Source of the DNA: Paragyromitra xinjiangensis
Lineage: Eukaryota > Ascomycota > Pezizomycetes > Pezizales > Discinaceae
NCBI GenBank assembly: GCA_038503065.1
Contig: JBCAMK010000001.1
Location: forward strand, 992,001-1,056,000
DNA length: 64,000 bases
Direction of reading: 5' to 3'
In this document: positions 1 through 11,915 of the stretch, piece after piece
Layout: every line of letters starts with the position of its first letter
Numbering within the stretch: position 1 is the stretch's first letter
Position numbers and translations under genes: made by a program
Notes under the pieces: model-generated
Told to the model about the DNA's origin: nothing
Databases searched by the model: none
The model's input: the letters and a program-made list of their open reading frames with translations, nothing else

Positions 1-1167
1 CACGTGGTATGGAAATGGAGAATACAGGAAACGTACAAAAGCTGCCAGCAATCAAATCAACAGCATAGTGGTGCTGAAGATAAAGAGTTGCCCACCAGAT
101 CCACAGGATGTAGGCGTGGAGAACCCACTTTGCGCGAGGGAAAACGTGACTCAAGAACAGAACCTCTAGAGTTGCCCATCCTGCGTGCAAGGACGGCATA
201 GCCCCAAAAACCACAGGAGAAGCTGTAAAACCTGACGTATATAGATCGATACCAAATAGTTGATCGATTCGTGCGAGTCCTGCAGGAGAACCAGGCATGG
301 AGTAGTTGGCCGGAGCCATTCCGTGCAAGTTCTCATACCAAGGCGGTGCACATGGGAAAAGCAACTGAAGCGTAACACCAATGATGTTCATGTAACCGAA
401 ACTGCGACCGAAGACTGGCAAAGTTCCCGGAGCCGCAAAAACGAATAGAATGATACCACAAACAAAAGGCCCGCCGAAATGGATGATCCCATAAGGGAGC
501 CAAGCAAGGATGTCCAGAAAGACGTTGGTATTTTTCGACAAAATATTACTCAGATTGGCACCATAAATGATATTTTCTAGAGCGGGTAGAACATTGACCC
601 AGATAGGCGGACGCCATTCAACGGGGATAAACCTGCATCGATAATGATGTGACGTGAGCTGGTGGTCCATGCTTGGTAATGACAACACGGGAAAGCCGGG
701 TTCCGTGCACGTGATAATCATCAAAAGACAGTCATGACATACCTGCAGGAATAAAACAATACCAACCAACTGGCAATAGGAAGAAAGGGCAGAAAAAATT
801 GTCGAGTGATCGGTAAGATTAAGGATAGAATTATTAAAGTCGATATTAAAGTTTTAACGAGCGCCCCGGGTTGTTCGATTACGGATAAGGAGAATATGCC
901 CAGTATAGCTAAGATCAGGTATTGGCCATCCCAGAACGACCAACGATGAGCCCGTAGAGATCGAAGCGTATCCGCAGGATTCCAAGACGTCTGCAGTGTC
1001 GCAAGATTTGATCCTGGCGACTGACCGCTCCTCATTCGAGACCCAAATCTCCTTCTTATACGGTTGAGGCTCGGTATCGAAGGCCATCCCATCAAATTCT
1101 GCTTGGTGAATGTTGTGGAATGAGTATCCAGCATTGCTGGAAACATTTTTGATCTCGGAGACTTCAT
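1..1167 (-). CDS. AUR1: Inositol phosphorylceramide synthase catalytic subunit, C-terminus cut by window edge
   Basis: Transfers phosphoinositol from phosphatidylinositol to phytoceramide in the Golgi membrane; the family is the target of aureobasidin A. Exon 1 is 1167-743, the intron is 742-633 (GTATGT...CAG), and exon 2 runs from 632 off the left edge. Exon 1 has several hydrophobic segments. Spliced exon 2 reads through the family-diagnostic stretches FGRSFGYMN, CAPPWYENLHGMAPANYSMP and MPSLHAGW. The last holds the first catalytic histidine of the PAP2-like core. It then gives HHYAVDLIAGS with the second histidine and the aspartate. Just after this a GTACGT could start another intron, so the last few codons in view are uncertain. 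The start is the first Met of the open frame. The upstream 1168-1500 looks like a purine-rich 5' leader. Family identity is clear; only the end is missing. Confidence 0.95.
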
Positions 1168-1499
1168 CTTGAGCTCGTCACTATGAAAGACGTTTTAGAG
1201 CTGAGTTTCGAGATGGGAGGCAAGCAGCGCTGAGATGACGTCTGGTTTCTTTGTGCGTGAACGCTGCTCGACGCAAGGAGAGCCAGAGGAAGGGCGAAGA
1301 AGATGTAGAAAGGATGTTGACAAAGAAGGAGATTACAAACGCGAATCTTCTTCTAAAGAGGCGAACAAATGGGTGAGCGAGCCGGACGGGGGGGAGGAAA
1401 AGGGAAGGAAGTGGAAGGTACAGAGACTAAGTACCTTGTGTCGCCCATTGTTTGACCTACTCAGCGAACACGCACCGCAACCGCCTACCACTTAGAACA

Positions 1500-3765
1500 C
1501 AGCAGCGCCGGGCGAGCCTTGACCCTGGTAGCTCTCTAATCTCCCGCTCTCCTTATATTTGCCTAGATCGATACTCCTTATCCTCAAGATACTCTAAAAG
1601 TTGACTCTTTAGGATCCTGGTGCAGATTGCTCATAAGATCACCACATCTTTTTCGCTCAACTATACATTGCGAAATGAGGATGGAGTTCGAAAACAAACT
1701 GACCTCAACAGTTTTGCGACTCTGTGTCACTCAGGAACACACCCTTCCTCCACCACCATCATCATCTGCATGGCTATGTACTCCTCACAGCTGCTCGCGT
1801 GATTTGTGGAACCCGCATACTCGCCTTTTGCGCGTCTAACGGGTTCCGTCATAACTGACCATTCGCAATAGCAACCCACATCAATCATCCTCGCCAAGAG
1901 CGAATTAGAAAGAAAAAAAGATTTTTTTTCTCTCACTTAGGCCAAGGTAGTTAGGCCACGCGATTTTAATCCTCTGCCGTATTCACGAAGCGCCCCGCAA
2001 GGATCCGCTCCGAAATGAGGCACCCGGGTATTTATCACTCCGACTCCGCTCCGATTTCTCATCCGATTTCCGTGCCGAGTTTGACCGCGCTTATCCCCAT
2101 AAACTTACTTCTAAACGATAACGATGCTTTTTTCATTCTTTTTCCTTTCGTACGAGAAGTCGGAGGGGCCGAGACGTGCTTCAAAGGCAATAGAAACACT
2201 CTTGGTTCGTAGAAAGGGCCTGAAACTCAAATCCTCCTTGCTTCACAAAAAAACCCTTGCTTTTTCCATTCGAATAGAAGGAGATGCATGCTGCGTGAAA
2301 AATCTTGCAGGATAAAGGCCAGCCACAAGATGCCCCATGAGGTATACGCTCCATAGAATTTGAGGATTTGATACTAGAGGCATTATTAAGAGTGTTACAA
2401 AGCTGCTTGCTTTGTCATATCTCGACACAGGATCTACTGATTGGTATGGTGTGAGCAAGGGTAAGGATATGGAACGCCTAAGGCGTGACTTCAGGCGTGA
2501 AACAAACAATACAAGGGAGATTTCACCGTTCAAACCTCATACCTCGCACTCCCGTAAATTGGATTCGCTGTATCTCAAGATCTCACTCGGTCGGTCTTTG
2601 ACGTGGTCGCAGTCAGGCGATCGCGGATGGAAAACTTGGAAATCTGATTATGCACGCCACATTCCACATTCCACCCGTCATCAATCACAGCCTTCGCTTT
2701 CACATAGGGCTGACGAGGGCCCATCGACTCTACGTCATGAATCATTTTGTGATTAGTATGATTGGTATTGCGGGACTGTCGGCCAGTGCTCTCCCCCAAT
2801 GGCTGCAGAATAGCTGCGGGTGATTTTGTGTAATACACTCACTACTTTGCAAGCGATTGATTGGAAGCATCACAGAGTAAAGATCTAAAGGATATATGTA
2901 AAGAGCAGGTATATTTGATAGTTTTGCAAAGGTTTGCTTGGAACACATCTTAGAAGATTTCTATCCGGTGTGCAGATCTCCCGGAAAATGTAAGCGTGCT
3001 ACACCCCGTATCCTGTGTTTTACCCTCTAGAGCTGAACTTCCGATCATCATTCGTCACTCGATAGGTTAATTTGGATTCAAAGTATCCTCCCCAGCGAGG
3101 CGTGACATCTTACTATTGGTGAGGCTCTGCGTAAATATTTGCTTGGCCAGTGCAACCCAAGGTCAATGTCTCACCTGCATCACGTCAACATGCTAGCTAG
3201 CCTAACGCCCAGGCCAGGCAAAAGCTTCCGAAGCAACTAAAAGAAAATAAGAATTAAAAATACAAAGATGGATAGATTTATCATTAGGTACATAAAGTAG
3301 GGAAGCGAATATCGGAAGGAAACGTTCCTGTTCGGGATGTGGGTGTTAATGATGATGCAGCTAATCCCACGCCGTGGTTAGGTTCCCTTCCGGAATGGGA
3401 ACCATGAAAGGAAGGTATAGACCTGCTTCCATTCTTATACGGTAAACAGCGAATTCAGGACCGTTTTGCTACCTACTGGTCTGGGTGACATATTGTGACT
3501 ATGGTTGGGTTGAAGCTCGGTGATGTCAAAACGATCTAAGAAAGTTTTTGGGAGAAAATAAGCGTTATCTTCTCCAGCAACTGTCACAAGACCTTTGAGC
3601 TAGCTCTAATAGATATCCTTATCCTGAGTTGGTCTTTGCTCGCGAGAATTTAGCCCAGTTCAAAGCTTAATTAGATAAATTGTAGATATGATCTTCTCCC
3701 CCGCCTCTTTCCCATCTTTCGTGCATAACACTGCAAAACTCTTTCCCAGCAACTATTTGCATCTT
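1500..3765. other. Gene-poor intergenic region
   Basis: No open frame here has a recognisable domain, codon bias or splice-linked continuation. It lies between the start of AUR1, which reads left, and the start of the permease, which reads right, so it probably contains both promoters. Nothing more specific is visible. Confidence 0.6.
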
Positions 3766-6235
3766 ATGATGTCCTTGAATGAGGACAAGCAGGATACTCA
3801 AGCTATAGAGTCAATGAACTCTACCTTCACTCCGCCAAGCACCAATGAGGGAAAAATTGTAATCGCTGATGGTAGTCCCACTCCGCCACAGCTGAAAAGA
3901 TCGCTGGGAGCTCGTCACTTGCAAATGCTGGCAATTGCTTCCAGTATCGGCACAGGTCTATTTATCGGTTCCGGAAAGGCACTGAGAACTGGGGGTCCCT
4001 TCTCTCTGGTGTTTTCGTTTACATGGCTTGGTGCCGTCTTGACGACTATGATGCGTATGTGGTTTTATGTTCCTCCTATCGTTTTCTCCTCGGTTTCTTC
4101 TTCGAAATCTCTGTTCAGAAAAGCTAACAGAGATAGAATGCCTTTGTGAAATGGCGGTCCAGTATCCCTCTTCCGGGAGTTTTGTCACCTATTCGGCGAG
4201 ATTTATTGATCCGGCTTGGGGATTCACTATTGGCGTAATGTAAGGCACTCTTCTAACTGAAACTATATTTGGGGTTACAGAAATCACCCTACTGCGAAAG
4301 TAGAGCCTGCTTGCAAAGTTTGCTACTGCCTATGATCTATGTAGGAGAGAAGTTACCTCGTGAGCTCTAGTATATATTGACGAACTCCGTGATTTCGTAG
4401 TTGATTCTGAGAAGGGAGAGAAAGTTGAATTGAGTGTGGGATGCTTATTCGGTGTTCCCTGTATACTTTCTCCTACATAGAGCATTGGCAGTAGCTAACT
4501 CCATGATACCAAAATATCTTGTACGCAGCACGTTCGCTATGGGGTATATCGTGGGCTAGAGAATTCTAGATTGCTAAATTAGTATAGGTACTGGGCGTGC
4601 TGGATTGGAGCCTTTGGTACAGAAGCGACAGCAGCAAGGATCTTAGTTAGCTATTGGCTCCCGGAAAGCTGGAGCGAGAGCCCCGGAAATGCAGCTATTT
4701 TGATTACCGTGTTTAACATTATTATGGTTATGATCCATATATGCCCAGTGAGAGTATTTGGCGAAATAGAGGTAAGAATTCTTAAACATCCATATCGAAG
4801 ACAAAAAACTGACTGTGTTATTCAGTTTTGGGTATCATCACTAAAAGTTATTTCTGTCTTGGGGTTTCTAGTCGTCATTTGGGTGATTATGGGAGGTGGA
4901 GGTCCAAAAGGAGAACCCCATGGTGGCGAATATTGGAAAGACCCTGGTGCTGTTCTCAACGGCTTTAAAGGTATTTCTGGCCCTTGCTATACCCAACCTT
5001 TCTAACCAGCGATAGGTTTATCGAGCGTCTTCGTGACAGCTGCATTCTCTTGTGGTGGCACAGAGGTTGCTGGAATCGCTGGCGGTGAAACTAGACATAC
5101 GCGTGTTGCGATGCCTCGTGCTGTTCGAACATTGATGTTCCGAATTATTTTCTTTTATGTTGTAACACTACTTTTCCTCACGTTTGTGGTGTCTGCCAAT
5201 GATCCACATCTCTTAGGCGGTGGGGGTAGCTCATACGTTGAGGCCTCACCATTCGTCATTGCTATCAGCAATGCAGGTATCAAGGTCCTACCTGATATTC
5301 TTAATTTTATCGTCCTCATGTGTGTCTGTAGTGTTGGAAGTGTTAGTATATACACTGCATCTCGAGTGTTGTGTAACATGACTCAAACTGGATTGTTGAG
5401 AGAGTACTGGGGCTTCCATAAGGTGGACAAGCATGGCCGACCGTGAGTGACCCCCCTAAGCTCTTAATTAGGGTATACACCTAGAAGCTAATACATACAA
5501 AGTATGCGAGCGATCATCGTGACTTCTGTTGTTGCTATTGGCCTCTCGTATCTGAATTGTACGAGCTCCGCTGCAAACGCCTTTGATTGGTAAGTCAAGA
5601 TATGTTTACTTTTACTATTTGGCTAATACGAAGCTGACGAATCAGGTTCACATCTCTATCTGGGATCGCCTTCCTGACCTGCTGGCCAAGCATTATAGCA
5701 GCAAATTGGCGCTGGCGTGCGGGCATCAAGGCACAAGGCCTTGATATATTTGAAAGGAAATACGCTTACTCGGCTTGGGGCCGGCCATGGTTCCCTTTCT
5801 TCGGATTCGTAAGATCCTCTTCTCCTTGACTAATCGCATTTATAAGCTACGTTCGATGAAGCTGACAAACGATACCAGTGCTCTCTGCTTTTCATGTTGT
5901 GCTGTCACATCTACGTCTCTGCTTCACCGATCGCTGAAGCCCCGTCCGTAGTAACATTCTTCAAGAGTTGCGTTGGTATTCCGCTGGTAATCGTGTTATA
6001 TGTGGGGTATAAATGCCTCTATAAGACACGCTTTGTGAAAGCCGTGGGTCTGCCTCTTTTTTTTTTGCTTTTTCTATCAGAATACTCTGACTAATGACCA
6101 ACGTGTATGTAGGAGACGATGAACCTATGGCAGGATAAGATTATGGAGGACGACAACTTGGAACAAGAGCATATATTAGACAAGTACTATCAACAGCCTT
6201 TGCGCACACGGCTTTTATCGTATTTCCGCTTTTAA
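3766..6235 (+). CDS. Amino-acid permease (YAT/AAT family, APC superfamily)
   Basis: Plasma-membrane proton-coupled amino-acid importer. Inferred exons are 3766-4054, 4131-4239, 4588-4771, 4826-4970, 5010-5442, 5503-5589, 5646-5808, 5879-6043 and 6113-6235. They sum to 566 codons with stop, the normal family length of about 560. The N-terminal LKRSLGARHLQMLAIASSIGTGLFIGSG is cut here to its key parts: the RHLQM and GTGLFIGSG motifs of TM1. Other family features are CEMAVQYPSSGSFVTY in TM3, CGGTEVAGIAGGET in the middle, and about 12 hydrophobic segments. Two adjacent ATGs at 3766 and 3769 fit the family N-terminus; an in-frame ATG at 3688 would add an unlikely leader. The second intron is unusually long (348 bp) and contains an inverted-repeat element (see the repeat at 4317). 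Substrate range cannot be told from sequence. Confidence 0.88.
4317..4500. repeat. Foldback/MITE-like inverted repeat inside permease intron 2
   Basis: The left arm starts AGTTTGCTACTGCC at 4317. The right arm, read on the minus strand from 4500, starts AGTTAGCTACTGCC. The two arms match for about 36 bases with a few mismatches, through ATG-TCTATGTAGGAGA, and enclose about 110 bp of non-coding sequence. No convincing target-site duplication is seen in the flanks. The other introns of this gene are about 40-76 bp, so this insertion explains why intron 2 is 348 bp. Confidence 0.7.
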
Positions 6236-6548
6236 TCGTCGGTTTACGTATGTAATGATATTAGGAGGAGGATTATTGAATAATGCCAATTGGTTAACGG
6301 GTGTTGGGTTAGGAGTTGCGGACCGTGGGGAGTTTTGAGCATTGTATAATGATACTATCCTTGGTTTCAGCCATTAGTGGAAATAATGGTCGCGTGATCA
6401 TAGGATTAAGTTTGATAGACAGAGTAAACCTAGACCTGTATAAACATAGGAATTATCCATCCAAAACGCCATGGTATCTAAACAAAAGAAACCTCCTCCC
6501 CACATTTACAAATTTTAAGTTACCAAACCTAGCCCATCTCCCCTCATT

Positions 6549-7004
6549 CTATCTGTTTTTCGCAACAACCGTTTCCCACATCCCGAAATAATCGTTCTGC
6601 GAATCCTGCCTCTTTGGCCTCAATAACGTCGTGTAATCCACCCTCTTCGGCCCCAACGGCGTCCTCGCCCTTCGTCTTTTCCCGCTACCAGATATCTTCC
6701 GTGGTGAATCTATCGATCCATTTACCTGCTTGGCCGCAAAACTTGCATTCGTGTTGAAAGTGACTTTAACTCTATGTGCCAACTGAGGATCCGAGGCGGA
6801 GGCTGAATACGAGTCATGAGGAAAGAGTATTCGTCTTAGATTCCTTCGTAAAAGAGCGAGCGCTAGACCAGAATATACAGCTACGACGCGGACGGTGAGA
6901 ACGAAAGACGAGGCGATCGTAGTGAGAATCGCAAAGTTCCAGAAAACCAGAAGAGTCGGAACGAGGAAAAGGAGGGAGAAGGCTGAAGATGCTGCTTTCA
7001 GCAT
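6549..7004 (-). CDS. Small two-pass membrane protein, function unknown
   Basis: A 152-residue open frame starts at Met 7004. A further upstream in-frame Met at 7043 lies in an A/T homopolymer and only adds a lysine run, so the internal Met is preferred. Residues 5-50 are strongly hydrophobic and could form two membrane spans, with the segments LLFLVPTLLVFWNFAIL and SFVLTVRVVAVYSGLALALL. An arginine-rich turn follows, then a basic, serine-rich cytosolic tail with SGKRRRARTPLGPKR. No catalytic motif is visible. The amphipathic spans and basic tail argue for a real gene, but no family is recognised. It is convergent with the permease, with the two stops about 310 bp apart. Confidence 0.5.
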   Translation of the reverse strand: MLKAASSAFSLLFLVPTLLVFWNFAILTTIASSFVLTVRVVAVYSGLALALLRRNLRRILFPHDSYSASASDPQLAHRVKVTFNTNASFAAKQVNGSIDSPRKISGSGKRRRARTPLGPKRVDYTTLLRPKRQDSQNDYFGMWETVVAKNR

Positions 7005-7043
7005 CGTGGGCTCGTGAGCGAGTTTTTTTTTTTTAAAAAACAA

Positions 7044-9800
7044 GATTCAGACCTGAAGACGCCGTGAGGCCGCTGAAACCCCTTCAAGAGTGGAAAAAAA
7101 AACTCAGACACAGAGCCGCAACTTTGATATTCTGAAAAAAAACGACTATTTTGTTATCGCCGCTATCGTCGTTAGACCGTTACCATCCGGCCGAGTCGGC
7201 CTAACGTCGTGTTAGATTAAATACCTAGGACCCTGGCGCACGGTCTGCAAGGGTCCCCCCCACCCCTTTGACTCTTAGCGAAACATTCTCAAACCCGGAA
7301 AACACATCTCTCAAGTCCGCATTTTGACGTCACACCGGTGGAATGCGAGACACGGCTTCGGACTTGAGGCCTGATCCTGGAAGGAACGCGCGTGGGAACA
7401 CTAGGATCTCGTGATCAGCAATTTGAGTTTTTTTAAGCGAGATCGGGTTGGAGTCTACCCGTCGGCCGAGATGATTGACGGCCGTAGGGTTAGGGGTGAG
7501 TTTGGTGTGGTGTCATGGCACCTCACTCGGGGAATTTAGGGGGCCGAAAATTGCGGTAAGTCCGAGCTGGAACTCATCATAAAGCAGCCATCTATGGGGG
7601 GTGCTCATAAAGAGCTCTACTGCACACCAGAAAGATACGGGATACTGATTCTTCACAAGGTTCCCTAGCATCCTAGTCGGAGATACGTTCGGGGTATAAA
7701 GGATAAAGATGGCCCCAGAGAGAGCTAAACTGGATAGTCATCCAGATGGAAGAGCATAAAGAATCAAATTGTATGTATCTCACAAAAGTACACCCCATAA
7801 GTTACCAACAATCTAGATCCTCACTTTAACTACAACCAAAGGTAGTCTCCTGCTCATACTTTAGCTAGACTCATTTTCGTTTTTATTTCATTTTAATGTC
7901 TGGTTGGAGGTTATCCTACATCCAAAGCAGCCCAGAGTTACAACACACACAATGCAACAACGGGAATCTCAGCAACCGTTGAATAAAATCACCCACCAAC
8001 AACCAGTTATGCTAACTGCTTATCCAAGAATGTTTTGCTCTGTTGCTTTCACCTAGGAGATCTCTATCTATCCTTCCCTCTTTTTGACCCCATTAATCGC
8101 ATCCAGCACCTAGAGCGAACAACCATATCTATAGCTACTGCCGTTGAGCTCCCTTGGCGCTCGGTAATACATGATCGATGTATCTTGGTTCTGCCATGGA
8201 GACACCTCCCAAATCAACACACTATCATCTTGCGAACGTATGCTGGCACATCGATTCAGCCCGGAATATTTCCCACTACTCTCTCCGGCTTGAACTCAAC
8301 CACCCCGAAATTAGGGAAGGATATCGAAATCCAAGAGCGATAACTGGAGTCGAAATCTCGGTACTAGCCATGCTGCGACTTCGTCATCTGTTACTTAGAC
8401 ATGTGTGGGATGCTTTCTTTCGTGTGTTCTCGTGAGAGAATAAAATATGAACCTGGAAAATAGCTCCCAGACCGGCAAACACCTAAAAACCCTTATATTC
8501 AACCTATTCCGAAATGGCGCCTCAGCTAATACCAGCGACAGCGGCTGAAAATGTTCCAAGTCGCCTCAATTTCTCAATGTCGTTGCATCGCAGTCCAAGC
8601 CGTATCCTTCGGAACCCGCCAACTCTTTGAATAGCCTTGCCCTTCACCTCAATTTTCATCGGTAATGTTTCTAGGAGCTCGATCCTCCCACAATATCTGG
8701 CCGCACTAGCTGTGTGAATGACAAACACACGGAAACCCCGGCCCAAACTTTGCGAAATATCCAACCACTAATACCAAGCCATTGGGATGTCAACACATCA
8801 AAACCTTCCCCCATCATCAGCAATAGGAAAAAGCACACGGCACCTCAGCCATCCTCGACCACCACGAAGTGATGGTATCTCTGCGGTCGAGCTACGGGTA
8901 CTCAATAAAGTACAACTAATTGGTTTCGAGCCTAGAGCACCAACCTCCCATCAGCACTGTAAGAAGCAGAGAAGTAGGCGGAATTAGCATACCTTTATCT
9001 CGGATCAACCCCACTGCAGGAATACGTCCTCAATCCCATCGGAATACTGTCAACGCGTTGTAGCGTAGAAGATGTTGAAGCTCTGCTGGCAGTTTGATCC
9101 CCAAGTGTCGATATGGCATGATCCGGTTGTACGCCGTTTCCGTACACAGATGAACTATGGTTTGAATAGGTTGGTTTAATATTGCTCGCTGAGCCTTTTA
9201 AGGAGTGTTGGTTTTAGGGTTGTGAGCGAATGTTGAATCGAGTAGCGGTAGAAAGCTATCTTTAATGCAGTGGTGAAGATAGAGACGGTAGAAGAGGAAG
9301 GCAAGAAACGGGGGAATGGAGGCTATATATACTGACGGATAACCCGTGGGTATAAATAAATACGATGCAGCCGCCTGAAGGATAGCCCACAGAACCATTA
9401 CATGGAGCTATCATCACTACATCGTAGAGCATGTACTTAACGAATCAGTTAATTAATCAAACATTCTGAACAATCTCCCATTCCCACTCCTAACACCTGA
9501 TGCACGAACCAAACCCTCCACACCAAAGACTATCCCCAAGCAATATCGTGTAAATAGGTATATGCATAATTATTCCTCAAAGTCCTATCTTCATACATTA
9601 TCACTCGTAAAATCCCTCCACCTCCCTCCACCTCATATTTTCTACAACCCCAAACCCCATCTATCCACATGTTACCCCTCAAAAACAATATCCAAGCAAC
9701 CAACGAAAAAAAACCATAAAAAAGCGCCCACATTTTGCACCACGCTCACCGCGTCTATCTAAACAAAAACAGAAAACCGAAGAAATACCTCCACTACCTC
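7044..9800. other. Intergenic region without a supported gene
   Basis: The open frames here are short and overlap on both strands, and none continues through plausible splice sites into a known domain. A hydrophobic minus-strand frame at 9198-9398 is the only protein-like stretch, and it could not be extended. AT-rich and pyrimidine-rich tracts dominate. Confidence 0.5.
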
Positions 9801-11449
9801 CTACCCATCCCCACCCCCCACAACCGACTTCCTCCCCCGTCCTTTCCCCCTCCCCGCTTTTCGCTTTCCCGTCCCTGCGCTCGAACTACTTCGATCCGTA
9901 ACCGGACTCTCACTCCTCCTCTCCGTCGATCCAGAATCCGACACGTCCCCCGTCCTCCCCAGCCCCGGTGCCATATTTGGTCGTCTCTTCACCGAGCTCC
10001 CCCTTCTCTTCGGTGTCATCTCCGGTTCCGGTGTCTCACTCCTCCTCTCCGCTGATCCAGAATCCGACACATCTCCCGTCCTCCCCAACCCCGGTGCCAT
10101 ATTCGGCCGTCTCTTCGCCGGGCTCCCCCTCCTCTTCGGGCTCATCTCCAGTTCCGGAGTCGCACTCCTCCTCTCTGTCGACCCAAAATCCGATACATCC
10201 CCTGTTCTCCCCAACCCCGGCGCCATATTCGGTCGTTTCTTTACCATGCTCTCCCTCCTCTTCGGTGTCATCTCCGGTTCAGGAGTCTCACTCCTCCTCT
10301 CTGTTGACCCAGAATCCGATACATCCCCCGTTCTCCCCAACCCCGGCACCATATTCGGTCGTTTCTTCACCATGCTCTCCCTCCTCTTCGGCGTCATCTC
10401 CGGCTCCGGTGTCCCAGCTCTACTCGACACACTCGGCGGCCTCCGCTCCGACGCCACCGACCCACGTCTCACACGCACCTGCGCTGCCGGAGGTGGCGGC
10501 GGGGGTGGGGGTGGTTCAGGAGTATCCTTTTTTAACCTCGGCCATAACCTCCAGTTAACATCACGTCGCCGCGTAGCACGTGATTCATTCTCCCTCTCCC
10601 AGTACTCGGTCCGATACAGCTCCCAATCCTCACGGAAGTTCGCCGAGAACCGTTTCGGCAGGATAACAATCTTAAGATGCAGCCCGCCAGGCAGAAACTC
10701 CTCGACCTCATCATCCGGGTCCTCTTCGGTTGCCTCCTCGACATGTGGGGTGAGGAGGGAGGTGGAACGGCCCATAGCGATGGAAGGGGGATGACGGTGG
10801 TGGTGGTCTGGAGTTGGTCTTCGGGTTGTGGAATGACGACGGGGTTTAGGACTGTTGGATGATGGACGACGAACGGGGGGACGACGGGGAGGTTGTGGTG
10901 GCGGGTGGAAGGTGTACCAGTTCCACCACCAGATGATCCATTCGCGTGTTGAGAAGGGGACTTTGACGAGTTTGATGTTGAAGCCGCGGAGACCGCGGTT
11001 GGCGGTGGAGACGAAGCGACGGGGTTCGACGATGGTTTTTTGGTACAGTCCGGTGGCGTAGTAGAGGGCGCTGGTTATGGTGCCGCCGAGGAGACCGAGC
11101 CATTCGAGGTGGGAGATGTAGTAGTAGGGGGAGCCGCCGAGGATGTAGACGCGGTGGATGAAGAAGGCGATCCAGCAGAAGAGGAGGATGAGGAAGAAGG
11201 TGAATTTGCGGCGACGGGCGAGGTGGTGGAGGTACTGGCTGCGGAGGGAGGCTTCGAGGATGAGGAGGTTGAGGTAGACCTGGGAGGGGGCGGAGGGGGC
11301 GGTGTCGAGGGGGTTGCTGGGGGGAGCTGGGGGTCGCGAGGTGGTGGGACGGGGGGTGTGTTTGGAGGGGGAGTTTTTGGGGTGGGGAGGGAGCCTTTGA
11401 CGGCGAGGTCGAGCTTGGGGGTGTCTGTAGCGGCGGAGGTTATGGACAT
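9801..11449 (-). CDS. SPO7: SPO7-like regulatory subunit of the Nem1-Spo7 phosphatase, with an apparent frameshift
   Basis: Spo7 anchors and activates the phosphatase Nem1 at the nuclear/ER membrane. Nem1 dephosphorylates the phosphatidate phosphatase Pah1, steering phosphatidic acid to diacylglycerol. The core from 11280 downward reads QVYLNLLILEASLRSQYL, a first span FFLILLFCWIAFF, a second region WLGLLGGTITSALYYATG, then FVSTANRGLRGFN. After a basic linker comes EEFLPGGLHLKIVILPKRFS and WELYRTEYWERENE. All of these are typical of fungal Spo7. The best start, Met 11449 leading into LDLAVKGS, lies one frame away from the core. No ATG exists in the core frame above an in-frame TAA, so a frame change is needed in the C-rich tract about 11281-11400. 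The C-terminal tail holds four 42-residue repeats not expected in Spo7. Confidence 0.85.
9905..10415 (-). repeat. Four-copy 126-bp coding minisatellite in the SPO7 tail
   Basis: The same motif recurs at 10351, 10225, 10099 and 9973, exactly 126 bp apart. Each unit encodes 42 residues with the core TPEPEMTPKRR, then KKRPNMAPGLGRTGDVSD, then GSTERRS. The period is a multiple of three, so copy number can change without breaking the frame. Units differ by a few substitutions. Repeated SP/TP sites beside basic residues suggest phosphorylation sites. Confidence 0.9.
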
Positions 11450-11583
11450 TGCTGGGGGAGGGGGTATATGAGACGAATTGGGGGGGTTATCACCGCATGA
11501 ACGGGGGTGAAGACGGGGAAGCACCAGACTACACGGGTAGCAGTTCAGCTGAGGGAAGTAGAATATACCAGCATGGGGAGGAG

Positions 11584-11645
11584 GGTAGAGTAGAGTAGAG
11601 CAGGTGGAGTAGAGTAGAGATAGAGAGCACAGAGAGCAGAGCACA
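11584..11645. repeat. Short GTAGA/GAGCA-type purine repeat
   Basis: Imperfect tandem AGAGTAGAGTAG units pass into AGAGAGCACAGAGAGCAG units. They lie upstream of the SPO7 start, in the region it shares with ICT1. Confidence 0.6.
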
Positions 11646-11775
11646 CAACAGACACAGCAGTGACAGCAGCTACCTGTACATGTAGTTATTCCCTAGCATA
11701 ACGTAACCTCTTCCCAAGAAAAGCACTTGCTTCTGTATGGCTGCGAGATATGTATGTGATCGATGGTTGTGTTAC

Positions 11776-11915
11776 CTGGAGGGACTGGAGGGACTGGGGG
11801 CAGACACTGGAGACACAGTCCAGCCACTGGGGACAGACCAGCCTGGGGATAGTCCAGCCACTGGAACACCCAGCCACTGGGGACAGTCCAGCCACTGGGA
11901 CAGTCCAGCCACAGA
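11776..11915. repeat. Minisatellite of CCAGCCACTGGGGACAGT units
   Basis: Several imperfect copies of a unit of about 17-18 bp (CCAGCCACTGGGGACAGT and variants) sit in tandem between the divergent SPO7 and ICT1 genes. The CCAG/CTGG parts make each unit partly self-complementary. Confidence 0.75.

Noticed and set aside
1235..1495. Plus-strand 86-codon charged frame
   Set aside because: It lies in the purine-rich leader region opposite AUR1, with no domain and low-complexity composition.
9198..9398. Hydrophobic minus-strand frame as exon of a membrane enzyme
   Set aside because: No downstream exon with a consistent frame or known motif could be joined to it.
9968..10558. Plus-strand Ser/Pro-rich repeat frame
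   Set aside because: It is the antisense reading of the 126-bp repeat array in the SPO7 tail.
11040..11471. Plus-strand Glu/Gly-rich open frame
   Set aside because: It is the antisense of the SPO7 N-terminal region; the minus strand carries the conserved Spo7 motifs.
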